From: Myxococcales bacterium
GTDB taxonomy: Bacteria > Myxococcota_A > Polyangia > Haliangiales > Haliangiaceae
Direction of reading: 5' to 3'
Length of the DNA stretch: 64,000 nucleotides
Assembly (NCBI GenBank): GCA_016794525.1
Contig: JAEUJY010000049.1
Location: forward strand, 1-64,000
In this document: positions 1-11,208 of the stretch, one piece after another
Layout: the number at the start of each line of letters is the position of its first letter
Numbering within the stretch: the first letter of the stretch is position 1
Notes under the pieces: generated by a model
Database searches by the model: none
What the model was told of the DNA's origin: nothing
What the model saw: only the letters and a program-made list of their open reading frames with translations
Made by a program: the position numbers and the translations under genes

Positions 1-118
1 CGGACCTCGGCCGGCACCGCGGGGCACCGAATCGCCTTCGTGCCGATCGCGGCGGCGCGGGCGCGCTTGCGGTAGTCGGGGCTTGGCGGGCGGCGGCGGG
101 CGGGCCATCCTGCGCGCG

Positions 119-1392
<1,274 letters not shown>

Positions 1393-1396
<4 letters not shown>

Positions 1397-2493
1397 GCAT
1401 CGCCCCGCTGGTCACCCGCGGCATCCGCGCGATGGCCGCCTACCACGTGCCGCGCCCCGAGGGCGTGCGCGCCAAGCTCGACGCCAACGAGTCGCCGCAC
1501 CCGCTGCCGCCGGCCGCCGCCGAGGCGCTGGGCCGCGAGCTGGCCGCGGTCGCGCTGCACCGCTACCCCGAGGCCGATCCGGTCGAGCTGCGCGCGCACC
1601 TGGCCGCCGAGCTGGGCGTGGCGCCGGGCGCGCTGGCGTTCGGCAACGGCTCCGACGAGCTGCTGGCGCTGCTGTGCGCGGCGTTCGGCGAGCCGCGCCC
1701 CGGCAAGAGCCGCGCGACCGTGCTGTATCCGGATCCGTCGTTCGTCGTCTACCGGATCGCCGCGCTCGGCCATGGCCTCGATCCGATCGAGGTGCCGCTC
1801 GACGACGACATGCAGCTCGACTTCGAGCTGGTCGACGACGCGATGGCCGGCGCCGCGCCGAACATCGCGTTCTTCGCGCTGCCCAACAACCCGACCGGCA
1901 CGCTGTGGGCGCCCGAGCGCGTCGCCGAGCTGGCGGCCAAGCACCCCGGCACGATCGTCGTCGCCGACGAGGCGTACATCGACTACGGCGGCCGCACGCT
2001 CCTGGGCCGGCTGCCCGAGCTGCCCAACCTGGTCGTGCTGCGCACGCTGTCGAAGGTCGGCATGGCCGGGCTGCGGGTCGGCTTCCTGGTCGCCGCCGAC
2101 GCGATCATCCGCGAGGTCGAGAAGGTCCGGCCGCCGTACAACCTGGGCTCGCTCAACCAGCGGGCGGCGCTGTGGATGCTGCGCACCCAGGCCGAGTGGC
2201 TGCGCGCGCGGGCGGCCGACGTCGTGCGCGAGCGCGAGCGGCTGGCGGCGGCGCTGGCCAACGTCCCCGGCGTGCGGGTGTTCCCCAGCGAGGCCAACTT
2301 GATCCTGTTCCGCGTCGGCAAGGCCGGCGACGGGCGGGCGGGGGCGGCGTGGAAGGCCATGGCGGCGCGCGGCGTGCTGGTCCGCAACTTCGATCGGCCG
2401 GGCCCGCTGTCGGGCTGCCTGCGGGTCACCCCGGGCACGCCCGAGGAGAACGAGCTGTTCCTGGCCGAGCTGCGGCTGGCGCTCGGCGCGTAG
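1393..2493 (+). CDS. hisC: Histidinol-phosphate aminotransferase
   Basis: PLP-dependent fold-type I aminotransferase converting imidazole acetol phosphate and glutamate to histidinol phosphate and 2-oxoglutarate. The 366-residue protein shows [11 protein letters not shown] at the N terminus, [17 protein letters not shown] at about residue 165, DEAYIDY near 193 and the PLP lysine in [14 protein letters not shown] (K221). The GTG start at 1393 overlaps the hisD stop and follows the AGGAGG at the end of hisD, a good ribosome binding site. Family length is normal. Side activity on aromatic amino acids is known in HisC enzymes but cannot be judged from sequence. Identification as HisC rests on motifs plus hisD coupling. 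Confidence 0.96.
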
Positions 2494-2494
2494 C

Positions 2495-2513
2495 GCCGCG
2501 GGCGCGCCGCGGC
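2495..2513. terminator. GC hairpin after hisC
   Basis: GCCGCGG (2495-2501) pairs perfectly with CCGCGGC (2507-2513) over a 5-nt loop, immediately after the hisC stop. No T-run follows, so an intrinsic terminator is only a suggestion. Confidence 0.4.
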
Positions 2514-2548
2514 TAGACGCTGTCACAGCGATCGCCGATAACCGCGGC
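2514..2548 (+). promoter_or_regulatory. Promoter of the sctV-like gene, probably leaderless
   Basis: TAGACG (2514-2519), 17 nt, then GATAAC (2537-2542), ending 6 nt before ATG 2549. The -35 matches TTGACA at four positions. The spacing puts the transcription start at or next to the ATG, and there is no Shine-Dalgarno sequence. Confidence 0.45.
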
Positions 2549-4411
2549 ATGACCGGTCGTTCGATGCGTCGGGGCTGGGGCGACCTGGCCCTCGCGGTGA
2601 TCGTGGTGGCGGTGGTGGCGATGATGGTGGTGCCGCTGCCGGCGCTGGCGATCGACCTGCTGCTGGCGATGAGCTTCACCTCGGCGGTGGTGATCCTGCT
2701 GAGCGCGGTCTACGCGCCGTCGCCGGCGCGGCTGACGACGCTGCCGACGATCCTGCTGATCGCGACGCTGTTCCGGCTGGGCGTCAACGTGTCGACGACG
2801 CGGCGGATCCTCGCCGAGGGCGACGGCGGCGAGGTGGTGCGGGCGTTCGGCGACTTCGTGGCCCAGGGTGAGCTGGTCGTCGGCCTGGTGGTGTTCGGCG
2901 TGATCACGATCGTGCAGTACCTGGTGGTCGCGCGCGGCGCCGAGCGGGTGGCCGAGGTCGCGGCGCGGTTCGCGCTCGACGGCCTGCCCGGCAAGCAGCT
3001 GGCGATCGACGCCGACCTCAAGGCCGGGTCGATCGACGCCGCCGAGGCCGGCCGCCGCCGCGCCGCGCTCGAGCAGCAGTCGCAGCTGTACGGCGCGCTC
3101 GACGGCGCGATGAAGTTCGTCAAGGGCGACGCGCTGGCGGCGATCCTGATCGTCGCGATCAACCTGATCGGCGGCCTGGTGATCGGCGTCGGCTCGCGCG
3201 GCCTGTCGCTGAGCGCGGCGGCCGAGATCTACGCGGTGCAGTCGGTCGGCGACGGCCTCGTCGTGCAGCTGCCGGCGCTGCTGGTGGCGCTGGCGGCGGC
3301 GCTGGCGGTGACGCGCATCGCCTCGGCCGACGGCGAGCGCGCGGTCGGCGACGACATGGTGGCGCAGCTCGCCGCCCAGCCGCGGGCGCTCGCCACCACC
3401 GCGGTGCTGCTCGCGCTGCTGGGCCTGGTGCCGGGCCTGCCGCACGTGCCGTTCCTGGTGCTGGCGGCGGTGGCCGGCGGCCTGACGCTGGTGGCCCGGG
3501 CGCTGCCGGCGCGCACGCCGCCGAGCGCGGTGGTGGCGTCGGCGCCGGCGGTGGCGGCCGCGGTGCCGCGCGACGGCGTGACGATCGCGGTGGCGCCCAA
3601 GATCGCCGCGCTGCTCGAGCGCGACGCGGTGGCCGCGGTGCTGGCCGAGGTGCGCGCCGGGCTGGCCAGCCGGCTGGGCGTGCGCGCGCCGACGATCGCG
3701 CTGGTGGTCGACCCCGCGGTGGCCCACGCCGACGCCGAGCTGCGGCTGTGGGGCACCACCGTCGACTGGCTGGTGGCGCCGCGCCGCGCCGACGACCTGA
3801 CCGCGCCGCTCAAGGCCGCGCTCGACGGCTGCGCGGCCGAGCTGGTGCGCGCCGGCGGCGTGCAGGTGCTGCTCGACGAGCTGGGCCCGGGCCAGGCGCC
3901 GCTGGTGCGCGACGTCGTGCCGCGGGTGGCCAGCCTCGGCGTCCTGACCGACGTGCTGCGCCAGCTGGTGCGCGAGGGCGTCGCGATCCACGACCTCGGG
4001 GCGATCCTCGAGGCGCTGGCCGCGGTGCCGGCGGGCGCGCCGAAGGACGCGGTCGCGCTGACCGAGCACGTGCGCGGGCGGCTGGGGCGCGCGGTGACCG
4101 CCGGCGTCGCGCCGCGCGGCAAGCTCGAGGCGTGGACGCTGGACCCGATGATCGAGGACGCGGTGCGCGGCGCGATCTTGCCGCGCGACGGCGGCGCGAT
4201 CGTCGCGCTGCCGCCCGACATCGGCCGCGACATCGTCGGCGCGGTCCGCCGCGCGGTCGGCGAGCGCGGCGTCGTGCTGACCGCCGGCGACGTGCGCCGC
4301 CACCTGCGCACCGTGCTCGAGCCCGAGCTGCCCGGCGTCGCGGTGGTCGCGCCGCACGAGCTGGTCGCCGGCGTCGTCGTCACGCCGCGCGGCCGCGTCG
4401 AGCTGGCCTGA
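2549..4411 (+). CDS. Type III secretion export-gate protein, SctV/FlhA (FHIPEP) family
   Basis: Integral inner-membrane component of type III export machines; in the family a nonamer ring passes substrates from the ATPase to the channel. The N-terminal half is clearly conserved: about seven hydrophobic segments between residues 10 and 310, the FHIPEP-type stretch TLFRLGVNVSTTR, then GAERVAEVAARF, LPGKQLAIDADLKAG and GAMKFVKGDA. SQLYGALDGAMKF looks closer to virulence-type SctV than to flagellar FlhA. The cytoplasmic C-terminal half (from about 320) is divergent. At 620 residues it is shorter than the usual 670-710. No other type III or flagellar gene is in the window, so its partners are unknown. 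The downstream gene overlaps its stop by one base. Confidence 0.88.
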   Translation: MTGRSMRRGWGDLALAVIVVAVVAMMVVPLPALAIDLLLAMSFTSAVVILLSAVYAPSPARLTTLPTILLIATLFRLGVNVSTTRRILAEGDGGEVVRAFGDFVAQGELVVGLVVFGVITIVQYLVVARGAERVAEVAARFALDGLPGKQLAIDADLKAGSIDAAEAGRRRAALEQQSQLYGALDGAMKFVKGDALAAILIVAINLIGGLVIGVGSRGLSLSAAAEIYAVQSVGDGLVVQLPALLVALAAALAVTRIASADGERAVGDDMVAQLAAQPRALATTAVLLALLGLVPGLPHVPFLVLAAVAGGLTLVARALPARTPPSAVVASAPAVAAAVPRDGVTIAVAPKIAALLERDAVAAVLAEVRAGLASRLGVRAPTIALVVDPAVAHADAELRLWGTTVDWLVAPRRADDLTAPLKAALDGCAAELVRAGGVQVLLDELGPGQAPLVRDVVPRVASLGVLTDVLRQLVREGVAIHDLGAILEALAAVPAGAPKDAVALTEHVRGRLGRAVTAGVAPRGKLEAWTLDPMIEDAVRGAILPRDGGAIVALPPDIGRDIVGAVRRAVGERGVVLTAGDVRRHLRTVLEPELPGVAVVAPHELVAGVVVTPRGRVELA

Positions 4412-4875
4412 TGCGCGCGCCCGCCACCTGCGCGCTCGCGCTCGCGCTGCCGATGATCGCGGCGGCCCCGGCGCGGGCCGAGCCGATCGGCGCGCTCGGC
4501 GTCGGCAGCGAGCTGGCGGTGCTGGGCGACGGGCCGGTGCAGCGGTTCGACGCCACCGCGATCGTCTACGTGACGCGCCGGCTGGGGCTCGCGGCGCGCG
4601 GCGGACGCATCACGCCCGACGGCGCCCACGGCGTCGCGACCGTCGGCGTCGCGTACCGCGCGGCGGCGGCGCGGCCCAAGCTCGAGGTGGTGATCGATCT
4701 CGGCGCCGGCGTGGCGTGGCCGACGGCGCCGGCGGGGACCGCGGGCGTCACCGGCTTCCTGTGGCCGACCCGGCTACCGATCGCGCTGACGCTGAGCGCG
4801 CGCACGTACGCGCTGCCGGCCGACGAGGCGCCGCTCGGGTTCTCGCTGGGCCTCGGCCTGGCGCTGGCGCGGTAG
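4411..4875 (+). CDS. Small exported protein of unknown function
   Basis: A 154-residue protein whose ATG overlaps the stop of the SctV-like gene by one base (TGATG), so it is almost certainly co-transcribed and translationally coupled. Residues 1-25 form a typical signal peptide ending in a Pro-Ala-Arg-Ala type cleavage site. The mature part alternates hydrophobic and polar residues with many Gly and Ala, which would fit an outer-membrane or periplasmic beta-structure. I do not recognise a family. Coupling to an export-gate gene makes an accessory role in that apparatus possible, but nothing in the sequence shows it. A hairpin follows at 4893. Confidence 0.75.
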   Translation: MRAPATCALALALPMIAAAPARAEPIGALGVGSELAVLGDGPVQRFDATAIVYVTRRLGLAARGGRITPDGAHGVATVGVAYRAAAARPKLEVVIDLGAGVAWPTAPAGTAGVTGFLWPTRLPIALTLSARTYALPADEAPLGFSLGLGLALAR

Positions 4876-4892
4876 CGGCGGCGCGGCGCGAT

Positions 4893-4915
4893 CCCCGCCG
4901 TTCCTCCCGGCGGGG
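4893..4915. terminator. GC hairpin ending the sctV-like operon
   Basis: CCCCGCCG (4893-4900) pairs perfectly with CGGCGGGG (4908-4915) over a 7-nt loop, 17 nt after the stop at 4875. There is no T-tract, as usual at this GC content. Confidence 0.5.
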
Positions 4916-4944
4916 TGACCGTGGATCGCCGGCGCGAGACCACC

Positions 4945-4956
4945 GATACTCCGCGC
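4945..4956 (+). promoter_or_regulatory. -10 element of the GST gene, probably leaderless
   Basis: GATACT (4945-4950) ends exactly 6 nt before ATG 4957. A weak -35 (TGGATC, 4922-4927) lies 17 nt upstream. There is no Shine-Dalgarno sequence. Confidence 0.45.
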
Positions 4957-5580
4957 ATGAGCATCACCCTCTATCACCATCCCTTCTCGCGCGCTGCCAC
5001 CGTGGTGTGGATGCTCGAGGAGGTCGGCGTGCCGTACACCCTCGAGTACGTCGACATCATGAAGGGCGCGCACAAGGCGCCGGCGATGCTGGCCAAGAAC
5101 CCGATGGGCAAGCTGCCGGTGCTCACCGACGGCGACGTCGTCGTCACCGAGGTCGCCGCGATCGGGCTGTACCTCGCCGATCGCTACGCGGCGGGCCGGC
5201 TGGCGCCGACGCTCGACGATCCGGCCCGCGGCACGTACTTCCGCTGGGCGCTGTTCGCGCCGTCGGTGATCGAGCCGGGCTCGATGGCCAAGGCCGCGGG
5301 CTGGGACTACAAGCCAGGCCAGGCCGGCTGGGGCACCCACGAGGCGATGCTCGACGCGATCGAGGCCGCGGTGTCCCACGGCGACTACCTGCTCGGCGAT
5401 CGCTTCTCGATGGCCGACGTGATCTTCGGCGGCACCGTGCGCTACATGCTGCGGTTCGGCATGCTGCCCAACCGGCCGGCGTACACCGCCTACGCCGAGC
5501 GGCTGGGCGCGCGCCCCGCGGCGCAGGCCGCCGAGGCCAAGAACGGGGCGATCGTCGCCGAGCACGGGCTCGGCAAGTAG
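4957..5580 (+). CDS. Glutathione S-transferase family protein
   Basis: Cytosolic GST-fold enzyme of 207 residues. Residues 1-75 form the thioredoxin-like domain: ITLYHHPFSRAATVVWML near the N terminus, the cis-proline in GKLPVLTDGD, and the glutathione gamma-Glu contact position in VTEVAAIGLYLA. The remainder is the helical domain, with the N-capping/hydrophobic staple region FSMADVIFGG near 158. A Ser or Tyr in the first motif would activate the thiol; the SRA segment suggests a Ser-type enzyme. ATG 4957 was preferred over GTG 4915 because the GST fold begins there and a -10 element lies 6 nt upstream. The substrate is unknown. It converges on the WD40-like gene with 7 nt between stops. Confidence 0.9.
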   Translation: MSITLYHHPFSRAATVVWMLEEVGVPYTLEYVDIMKGAHKAPAMLAKNPMGKLPVLTDGDVVVTEVAAIGLYLADRYAAGRLAPTLDDPARGTYFRWALFAPSVIEPGSMAKAAGWDYKPGQAGWGTHEAMLDAIEAAVSHGDYLLGDRFSMADVIFGGTVRYMLRFGMLPNRPAYTAYAERLGARPAAQAAEAKNGAIVAEHGLGK

Positions 5581-5587
5581 CGCCGGG

Positions 5588-7765
5588 CTATTCGCACAGC
5601 GACAGCGCGCCGAGGTTGCTCGCCTGCGGCGGCGTGGGCCACGCGCCGAACCGCCAGCCGCAGGTCGCCGCGATCTCCTGGCCGGTGGCGGTGTCGACGA
5701 CGAGCGCGCCCGCCTGCGCCAGCAGCAGCACCCGCCCGCCGTCGTCGCTCAGCGCCGGCCGCTGCGGCACGCCGCCGACGTTGACGCTCCACGCGAGCCC
5801 GCCGTCGTCGCGCACCGCGCGCACCGTGCCCATCGCGTCGGCGACCAGCGTGACGCCGCCCGGCAGCGCCATGGGCATGAACAGGCTCTCGGCGCGCAGC
5901 AGCGCCCGCGGCGCGTCCATCGTCAGGCCCGCGAACCGGATCAGGTCGCGCCCGTCGAACACGTAGACCCGACCCGCCCGATCGATCTGCAGCGGCGGCG
6001 ACGTGATCGCGTGCTTGGGGACGCCGCCGACCTTGTTGAGCGGCACGCCGGTGGCGAGCTGCGCGGCGGTGTACGTGCGCAACGTCGACGCGCCGTCGAG
6101 CGTGACCAGCGCCGGCGCGCTGTCGGTGGCCGCGTCGAGGAACCACAGCGCGGTCGAGCCGTCGCTGATCACCTTCGGCGGGCTCAGTGCCGGGGTCTGG
6201 CTGGTGTCGACCTTCATCACCCACACGCCGCCGCTGTCGCGGAGGCCGGCCAGCCAGCGGCCGCGCGGATCCCAGACCAGCGTCTGGTTGCGGCCGGGCG
6301 CCGCCACCCGCGCCAGCTCCTTCGCGGTCGTGGCGTCGATCAGCACCAGCGCGCCGCGGCTGGTCATCGCGATCAGGTGGGTCGCGTCGACGAACTCGAG
6401 CGCCATCACGACGTCGTCGACGTTGGCGATCAGGTCGCCCTCGGGGCCGACCGTCGGCTGCAGCTGGACCTCGCCGCCGGGGGTGGCCCAGGCGGTGGTC
6501 GCGCCGTCGGGCGATAGCGCCGCGGCCTGCGCCGTGATGGCCTGGTAGCCGAGGTAGCGGGTGGCGCCGGCGTCGTCGGCGACCACCAGGTTCTGGCCCA
6601 TCCCCGCGACCACGTGGCCGCCCGCCAGCGCCGGCGGGCAGTTGCGGCCGAGCGAGGTGGCCACCAGGTCGGCGTCAGCGGCCAGCGCCGAGGCGACGTC
6701 GCCGCTGCTCTGCGAGTACGCGGCGACCGCGTCGGCCGAGACGAAGCCCAGCCGCTGCGCGCCGACGAACATCTGCGCGGCGAGCGCCCGGGGCGTGACG
6801 TCGGCGCCGGTGGTGGCGTCGATCACCACGGCCACCGCCGGAGGCGCCGACGGCTGCACCGGCCGCGGCGCGAACGCCACCGAGTCGGCGCGACGTTCGC
6901 GCGGGCCGGCGGCGCCGGCCCCGGCGGCGGGCTTGGGCGCGGCGGCCGCGGCGGCGGCGGCCTTCACCGCGGCCGGGTCGGCGAAGTACGCCAGGTGCTT
7001 GCCGTCGGGCGCCACCGCTAGCTCGACCGGCGCGCTCGGCGCGATCGCGAGCGGCACCTCGCGCTGCCAGGTCACGTGGCCGCGCTCGACCCGCAGCGTC
7101 ACCGCCGCGAACACGCGGCCGGTGGCGTCCTGGCGGCTGACCAGCGCGATCGCGTCGCTCGCGCCCAGCGGCCGGAGCGCCTCGACGCGGGTGCCGTCGC
7201 GGCTCACCTCGTCGACGATCGCGCCCTGGCGGTCGACCAGCGCGATCGACTGATCGGCGCGCGCCACCAGCCAGGCGCCGTCGGCGGTCGGCACCAGGCC
7301 CACCGCCTGCGGCACCGCCGGCACGTCGGCGACGTCGAGCACCGCGCCGGTGGCGTCGAGGTGGTACAGGTGCGCGGCGCTCGAGCCGTCGATGCTGCCG
7401 ACGGTGAAGCCGGCGCCGTCGCGCGCGACCTCGAGCGCGCGGGCGCCGTGCTGCGGCAACGCCACCGGCGGCGCGCTGCCGTCGAGCGCGCGCCACAGCC
7501 GGATCGCGCCGAGCGCGTCGATCGACACCGCCGCGGTGCCGGCGCGATCGAGCGCGACCGCGGTGACGAACGCGGTGTGCGGCGCGACCCGCGCCGGCTC
7601 GGCCGCGGTCGGCGTCACCGCGACGCCGCCATCGATCCCGCCGGCGCCCGCCCCGGCGTCGGTCGCGTCGACCGGGATCGGCGGCGTGGTCGTCGGCCGC
7701 CGCTTGTCACCGCAGGCGGCCACCGCCCAGATCGCCACGAGCACGCACGAAAGCCTCGACATCAT
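5588..7765 (-). CDS. Beta-propeller (WD40/quinoprotein-like) lipoprotein
   Basis: A 725-residue predicted lipoprotein. The N terminus has a short signal peptide with lipobox-like AVAACGD, then a Pro/Thr/Asp-rich linker. From about residue 60 the sequence consists of repeated four-strand blade-like units typical of WD40 or YVTN-type propellers, for example FVTAVALDRAGTAAVSI and LSPDGATTAWATPGG. A long Ala/Pro insertion lies near residues 270-320. The start is uncertain: ATG 7765 is preferred because TATCAT (7779-7784) would initiate 6-7 nt before it; ATG 7780 and GTG 7825 are alternatives. Propellers bind proteins or ligands, and no enzymatic motif is visible. It is probably exposed in the periplasm or on the outer membrane. 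Confidence 0.85.
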   Translation of the reverse strand: MMSRLSCVLVAIWAVAACGDKRRPTTTPPIPVDATDAGAGAGGIDGGVAVTPTAAEPARVAPHTAFVTAVALDRAGTAAVSIDALGAIRLWRALDGSAPPVALPQHGARALEVARDGAGFTVGSIDGSSAAHLYHLDATGAVLDVADVPAVPQAVGLVPTADGAWLVARADQSIALVDRQGAIVDEVSRDGTRVEALRPLGASDAIALVSRQDATGRVFAAVTLRVERGHVTWQREVPLAIAPSAPVELAVAPDGKHLAYFADPAAVKAAAAAAAAPKPAAGAGAAGPRERRADSVAFAPRPVQPSAPPAVAVVIDATTGADVTPRALAAQMFVGAQRLGFVSADAVAAYSQSSGDVASALAADADLVATSLGRNCPPALAGGHVVAGMGQNLVVADDAGATRYLGYQAITAQAAALSPDGATTAWATPGGEVQLQPTVGPEGDLIANVDDVVMALEFVDATHLIAMTSRGALVLIDATTAKELARVAAPGRNQTLVWDPRGRWLAGLRDSGGVWVMKVDTSQTPALSPPKVISDGSTALWFLDAATDSAPALVTLDGASTLRTYTAAQLATGVPLNKVGGVPKHAITSPPLQIDRAGRVYVFDGRDLIRFAGLTMDAPRALLRAESLFMPMALPGGVTLVADAMGTVRAVRDDGGLAWSVNVGGVPQRPALSDDGGRVLLLAQAGALVVDTATGQEIAATCGWRFGAWPTPPQASNLGALSLCE

Positions 7766-7829
7766 GGGGATGGAACGCATGATACCCGGCGCGCGATCCA
7801 TCGCGGGGCGCGGCGTCAGCCGCACGGCG

Positions 7830-9017
<1,188 letters not shown>

Positions 9018-9461
9018 CGGCGGTACGTACCGGCGGGCCCGGCCCACGTCAAGGCCGCGGCGTCCAGACCGACGGCACGATACGTGCTCCAGGCCGGCGC
9101 GCAGTGCAAGGACGTATCACCGCCCGCCAGCTTCCGCTCGCCGAGAAGTCGTGTCCCGGCATCGGAAAGCTCTACCGGGAGCTGTCGTCCGAGCCGGACG
9201 CCAAGTGCAAGCCGGTGACATTTTTGCAGCTTCTCTGGATTTATGAAGGCCGCCGTTCGGCCGCCGAAGCTGCGCGTCACTCGAAGAAGTCCCGGCGCCG
9301 CCGGTAGCCGGTCCCTGGCGGATCGATCAGCCAGTGCGCCACGACGTCTCACTGTGCATGGCGACGACGGGGATTTCTTGGACCCGAGTGATTCCGATGG
9401 GTAGACGTGGGTGGATCGGCGACGCGCGAAACAGCCGCGCAGGCGCCGACGTTATAGAAGC
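9018..9461. other. 444-bp intergenic region with no confident gene
   Basis: Separates the leftward HD-domain gene from the rightward murI. It is locally less GC-rich (for example 9219-9245). A 67-codon GTG-started frame at 9104-9307 has mixed codon use and no recognisable product. TACGTA (9024-9029) is the likely -10 of the HD gene. GTTATA (9451-9456) lies 5 nt before the murI ATG. Nothing else is identifiable. Confidence 0.5.
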
Positions 9462-10274
9462 ATGAACCAGCGTCGACCCATCGGCGTGTTCGACTCCGGA
9501 GTGGGTGGGCTGACCGTGGTCCGCGCGCTGCGAGCGCGCTTGCCCGGCGAGGACATCGTCTACCTCGGCGACACCGCCCGCGTGCCCTACGGCTCGAAGA
9601 GCCCGCGCACGGTGGAGCGCTACTCGCTGACCTGCTTGCAGTTCTTGCTCGCCCACGACGTGAAGCTGGTGCTGATCGCGTGCAACACCGCCTCGGCCCA
9701 GGCGCTGCCGGCGCTGATCGCCGCGAGCCCCGTGCCGGTCATCGGCGCGGTCGATCCCGGCGCCGAGAGCGCGCTGGCCGCGTCGACCGGCCGGCGCGTC
9801 GGCGTGATCGGCACGCTGGGCACGGTGCGCTCGGGCGCCTACGAGCGCGCGCTGACCGCCCGCGACCCCGCGACGCGGGTGACCGCGCTGGCGTGCCCGC
9901 TGCTGGTGCCGCTGGCCGAGGAGGGGTGGGTCGACGACGACGTCGCGGCGGCGGTGGCGCGGCGCTACCTGACCGAGCTGTTCGTCCGGGATCCGGACAT
10001 CGACACGATCGTGCTGGGCTGCACGCACTACCCGCTGTTGCGCGACGTGCTGGCGCGCACCGCCGCGGCGCTGGCCGGCCGGCCGATCGCGATCGTCGAC
10101 TCGGCGTCGGCGATGGCCGAGGCGGCGGCCCACGCGCTGGGCGGCGACGTCACCGATCGCCGCGCCCACGCCGGCGCGCTGGCGTGCTTCGCGACCGACA
10201 TCTCGCGGCTCGACGAGCTAGCGCCCCGCTTCCTCGGCGAGGCGGTCACCAGCTTCGAGCTCGTCGATCTCTAG
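9462..10274 (+). CDS. murI: Glutamate racemase
   Basis: Cofactor-independent racemase supplying D-glutamate for peptidoglycan. The 270-residue protein has the full set of motifs: [12 protein letters not shown] at the N terminus, the first catalytic Cys in IACNTASA, the second in [10 protein letters not shown], and GVIGTLGT between them. ATG 9462 was preferred to GTG 9411, which would add 17 mostly Arg residues. The stop codon TAG (10272-10274) coincides with the left junction of an insertion sequence: TA is the duplicated target and G is the first base of the element. The sequence after the right junction also begins TAG, so the protein end is probably unchanged by the insertion. Confidence 0.96.
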   Translation: MNQRRPIGVFDSGVGGLTVVRALRARLPGEDIVYLGDTARVPYGSKSPRTVERYSLTCLQFLLAHDVKLVLIACNTASAQALPALIAASPVPVIGAVDPGAESALAASTGRRVGVIGTLGTVRSGAYERALTARDPATRVTALACPLLVPLAEEGWVDDDVAAAVARRYLTELFVRDPDIDTIVLGCTHYPLLRDVLARTAAALAGRPIAIVDSASAMAEAAAHALGGDVTDRRAHAGALACFATDISRLDELAPRFLGEAVTSFELVDL

Positions 10275-10293
10275 AGCGCGTCCCATAACCCTC
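10274..10293 (+). repeat. IS left terminal inverted repeat
   Basis: Begins GAGCGCGTCCCATAACC and matches the reverse complement of 11131-11150 at 18 of 20 positions. Confidence 0.9.
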
Positions 10294-10362
10294 GTCGCAA
10301 GTGCCCGTTCCGAAAGGCCTCTCGGCGAGGGGATCGACAGAGGATCCGTTTTCTGATCAAAG

Positions 10363-11141
10363 GTGAGGGTGGACCTCACCGACGAGCAGTGGGACGCGAT
10401 CAAAGGCTGCTTCCCCGGGCGCGAGCGGAAGCGCACGACGGAGAAGGGCGGCCGGCCTTGGCGAGACCCACGTGATGTCGTCAATGGCGTGCTCTGGGTC
10501 CTGCGCACCGGGGCCCCCTGGGCGGACCTGCCCAGGCGCTACCCGCCACCGTCGACGTGCCATCGACGATTCCAGACGTGGGTCGAGGACGGCGTGCTGG
10601 AGCGAATGCTCCGACGTCTCGCGACCGACCTCCGAGATCGCGGCAAGCTCGACCTCAGCGAAGCGTACGTCGACGGCTCCCACGCGGGGGCAAAAAGGGG
10701 GGCCCTCTTGTTGGCGTCACTCGACGCGGCAAGGCGACCAAGGTCATGGCAGTGGCAGACCGCTCTGGCCTTCCTATCGCCGTCGGGATTGAAAGTGGTC
10801 AGCGAAATGAGCAGAAGCTCGTCGTCCCCACCCTCCGACGACGATTCCTGAAAGAGCTGCCGAAGCGGCTGATCGGCGACAAGGCCTACGACAGCGACCC
10901 GCTCGATGCCGAGCTCGCGTCGATGGGCATCGAGATGATCTCGCCGCATCATCCTCGCCGTCGGAGGAAGACCCAGGACGGGCGCCCACTGCGTCGATAC
11001 AAGCGGCGTTGGAAGATCGAACGCCTGTTCGCGTGGATCTTTCGCTCACGTCGCTTGGTCACCCGCTACGAAGCGAAGGCCGAGAACTTCCTCGGCCTTG
11101 TCCAACTCGCCTGCGCCCAGATCCTCTGGAGGGGGTTATGA
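10363..11141 (+). CDS. IS5-family transposase, two-frame (programmed or mutational -1 shift)
   Basis: DDE transposase that cuts and rejoins the IS ends. The first frame (GTG 10363 or 10369, to 10851) gives LTDEQWDAIKG, an N-terminal helix-turn-helix region and the first catalytic Asp in EAYVDGSHAG. The second frame, continuing to TGA 11139, gives KKGGPLVGVTRRGKATK, the second Asp in LIGDKAYDSD and the catalytic Glu in RWKIERLFAW. The frames join by a -1 shift at the run of A5 then G6 at 10692-10702, where family members read KKGG. Programmed frameshifting at such runs is known in IS5 relatives, so the gene need not be dead. The stop lies inside the right inverted repeat. Confidence 0.85.
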
Positions 11142-11150
11142 GACGCGCTC
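11131..11150 (-). repeat. IS right terminal inverted repeat
   Basis: Its reverse complement begins GAGCGCGTCTCATAACC. It contains the transposase stop codon at 11139-11141. Confidence 0.9.
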
Positions 11151-11208
11151 TAGGCGGCTGTGATCGGCGTCGCTTGCGCCGGCGGCGGCCCGTGCTCTCT
11201 TGCGCGCC

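Larger units (their letters stand above)
10274..11150 (+). mobile_element. IS5-family-type insertion sequence, 877 bp, apparently complete
   Basis: Bounded by 20-bp terminal inverted repeats (18 of 20 identical) and flanked by a TA dinucleotide on both sides (10272-10273 and 11151-11152), consistent with TA target duplication. It contains one DDE transposase encoded in two overlapping frames. The small size, TA target and split transposase resemble the IS427-like branch of IS5; that assignment is from memory of the family and needs a database comparison. The element sits exactly in the murI stop codon. Both ends look intact, so it may still be mobile. Confidence 0.9.

Noticed and set aside
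2549-4411. Naming the export-gate gene flhA
   Set aside because: SQLYGALDGAMKF and similar stretches look closer to SctV, and no flagellar gene is nearby; the family is certain but the exact symbol is not.
9104-9307. 67-codon GTG-started frame before murI
   Set aside because: Mixed codon use, no ribosome binding site, no recognisable domain. The region is described as intergenic instead.
10363-11141. Calling the transposase a pseudogene because of its frame break
   Set aside because: The break is at an A5G6 run where -1 shifting restores the family motif, and all DDE residues, terminal repeats and target duplication are intact.
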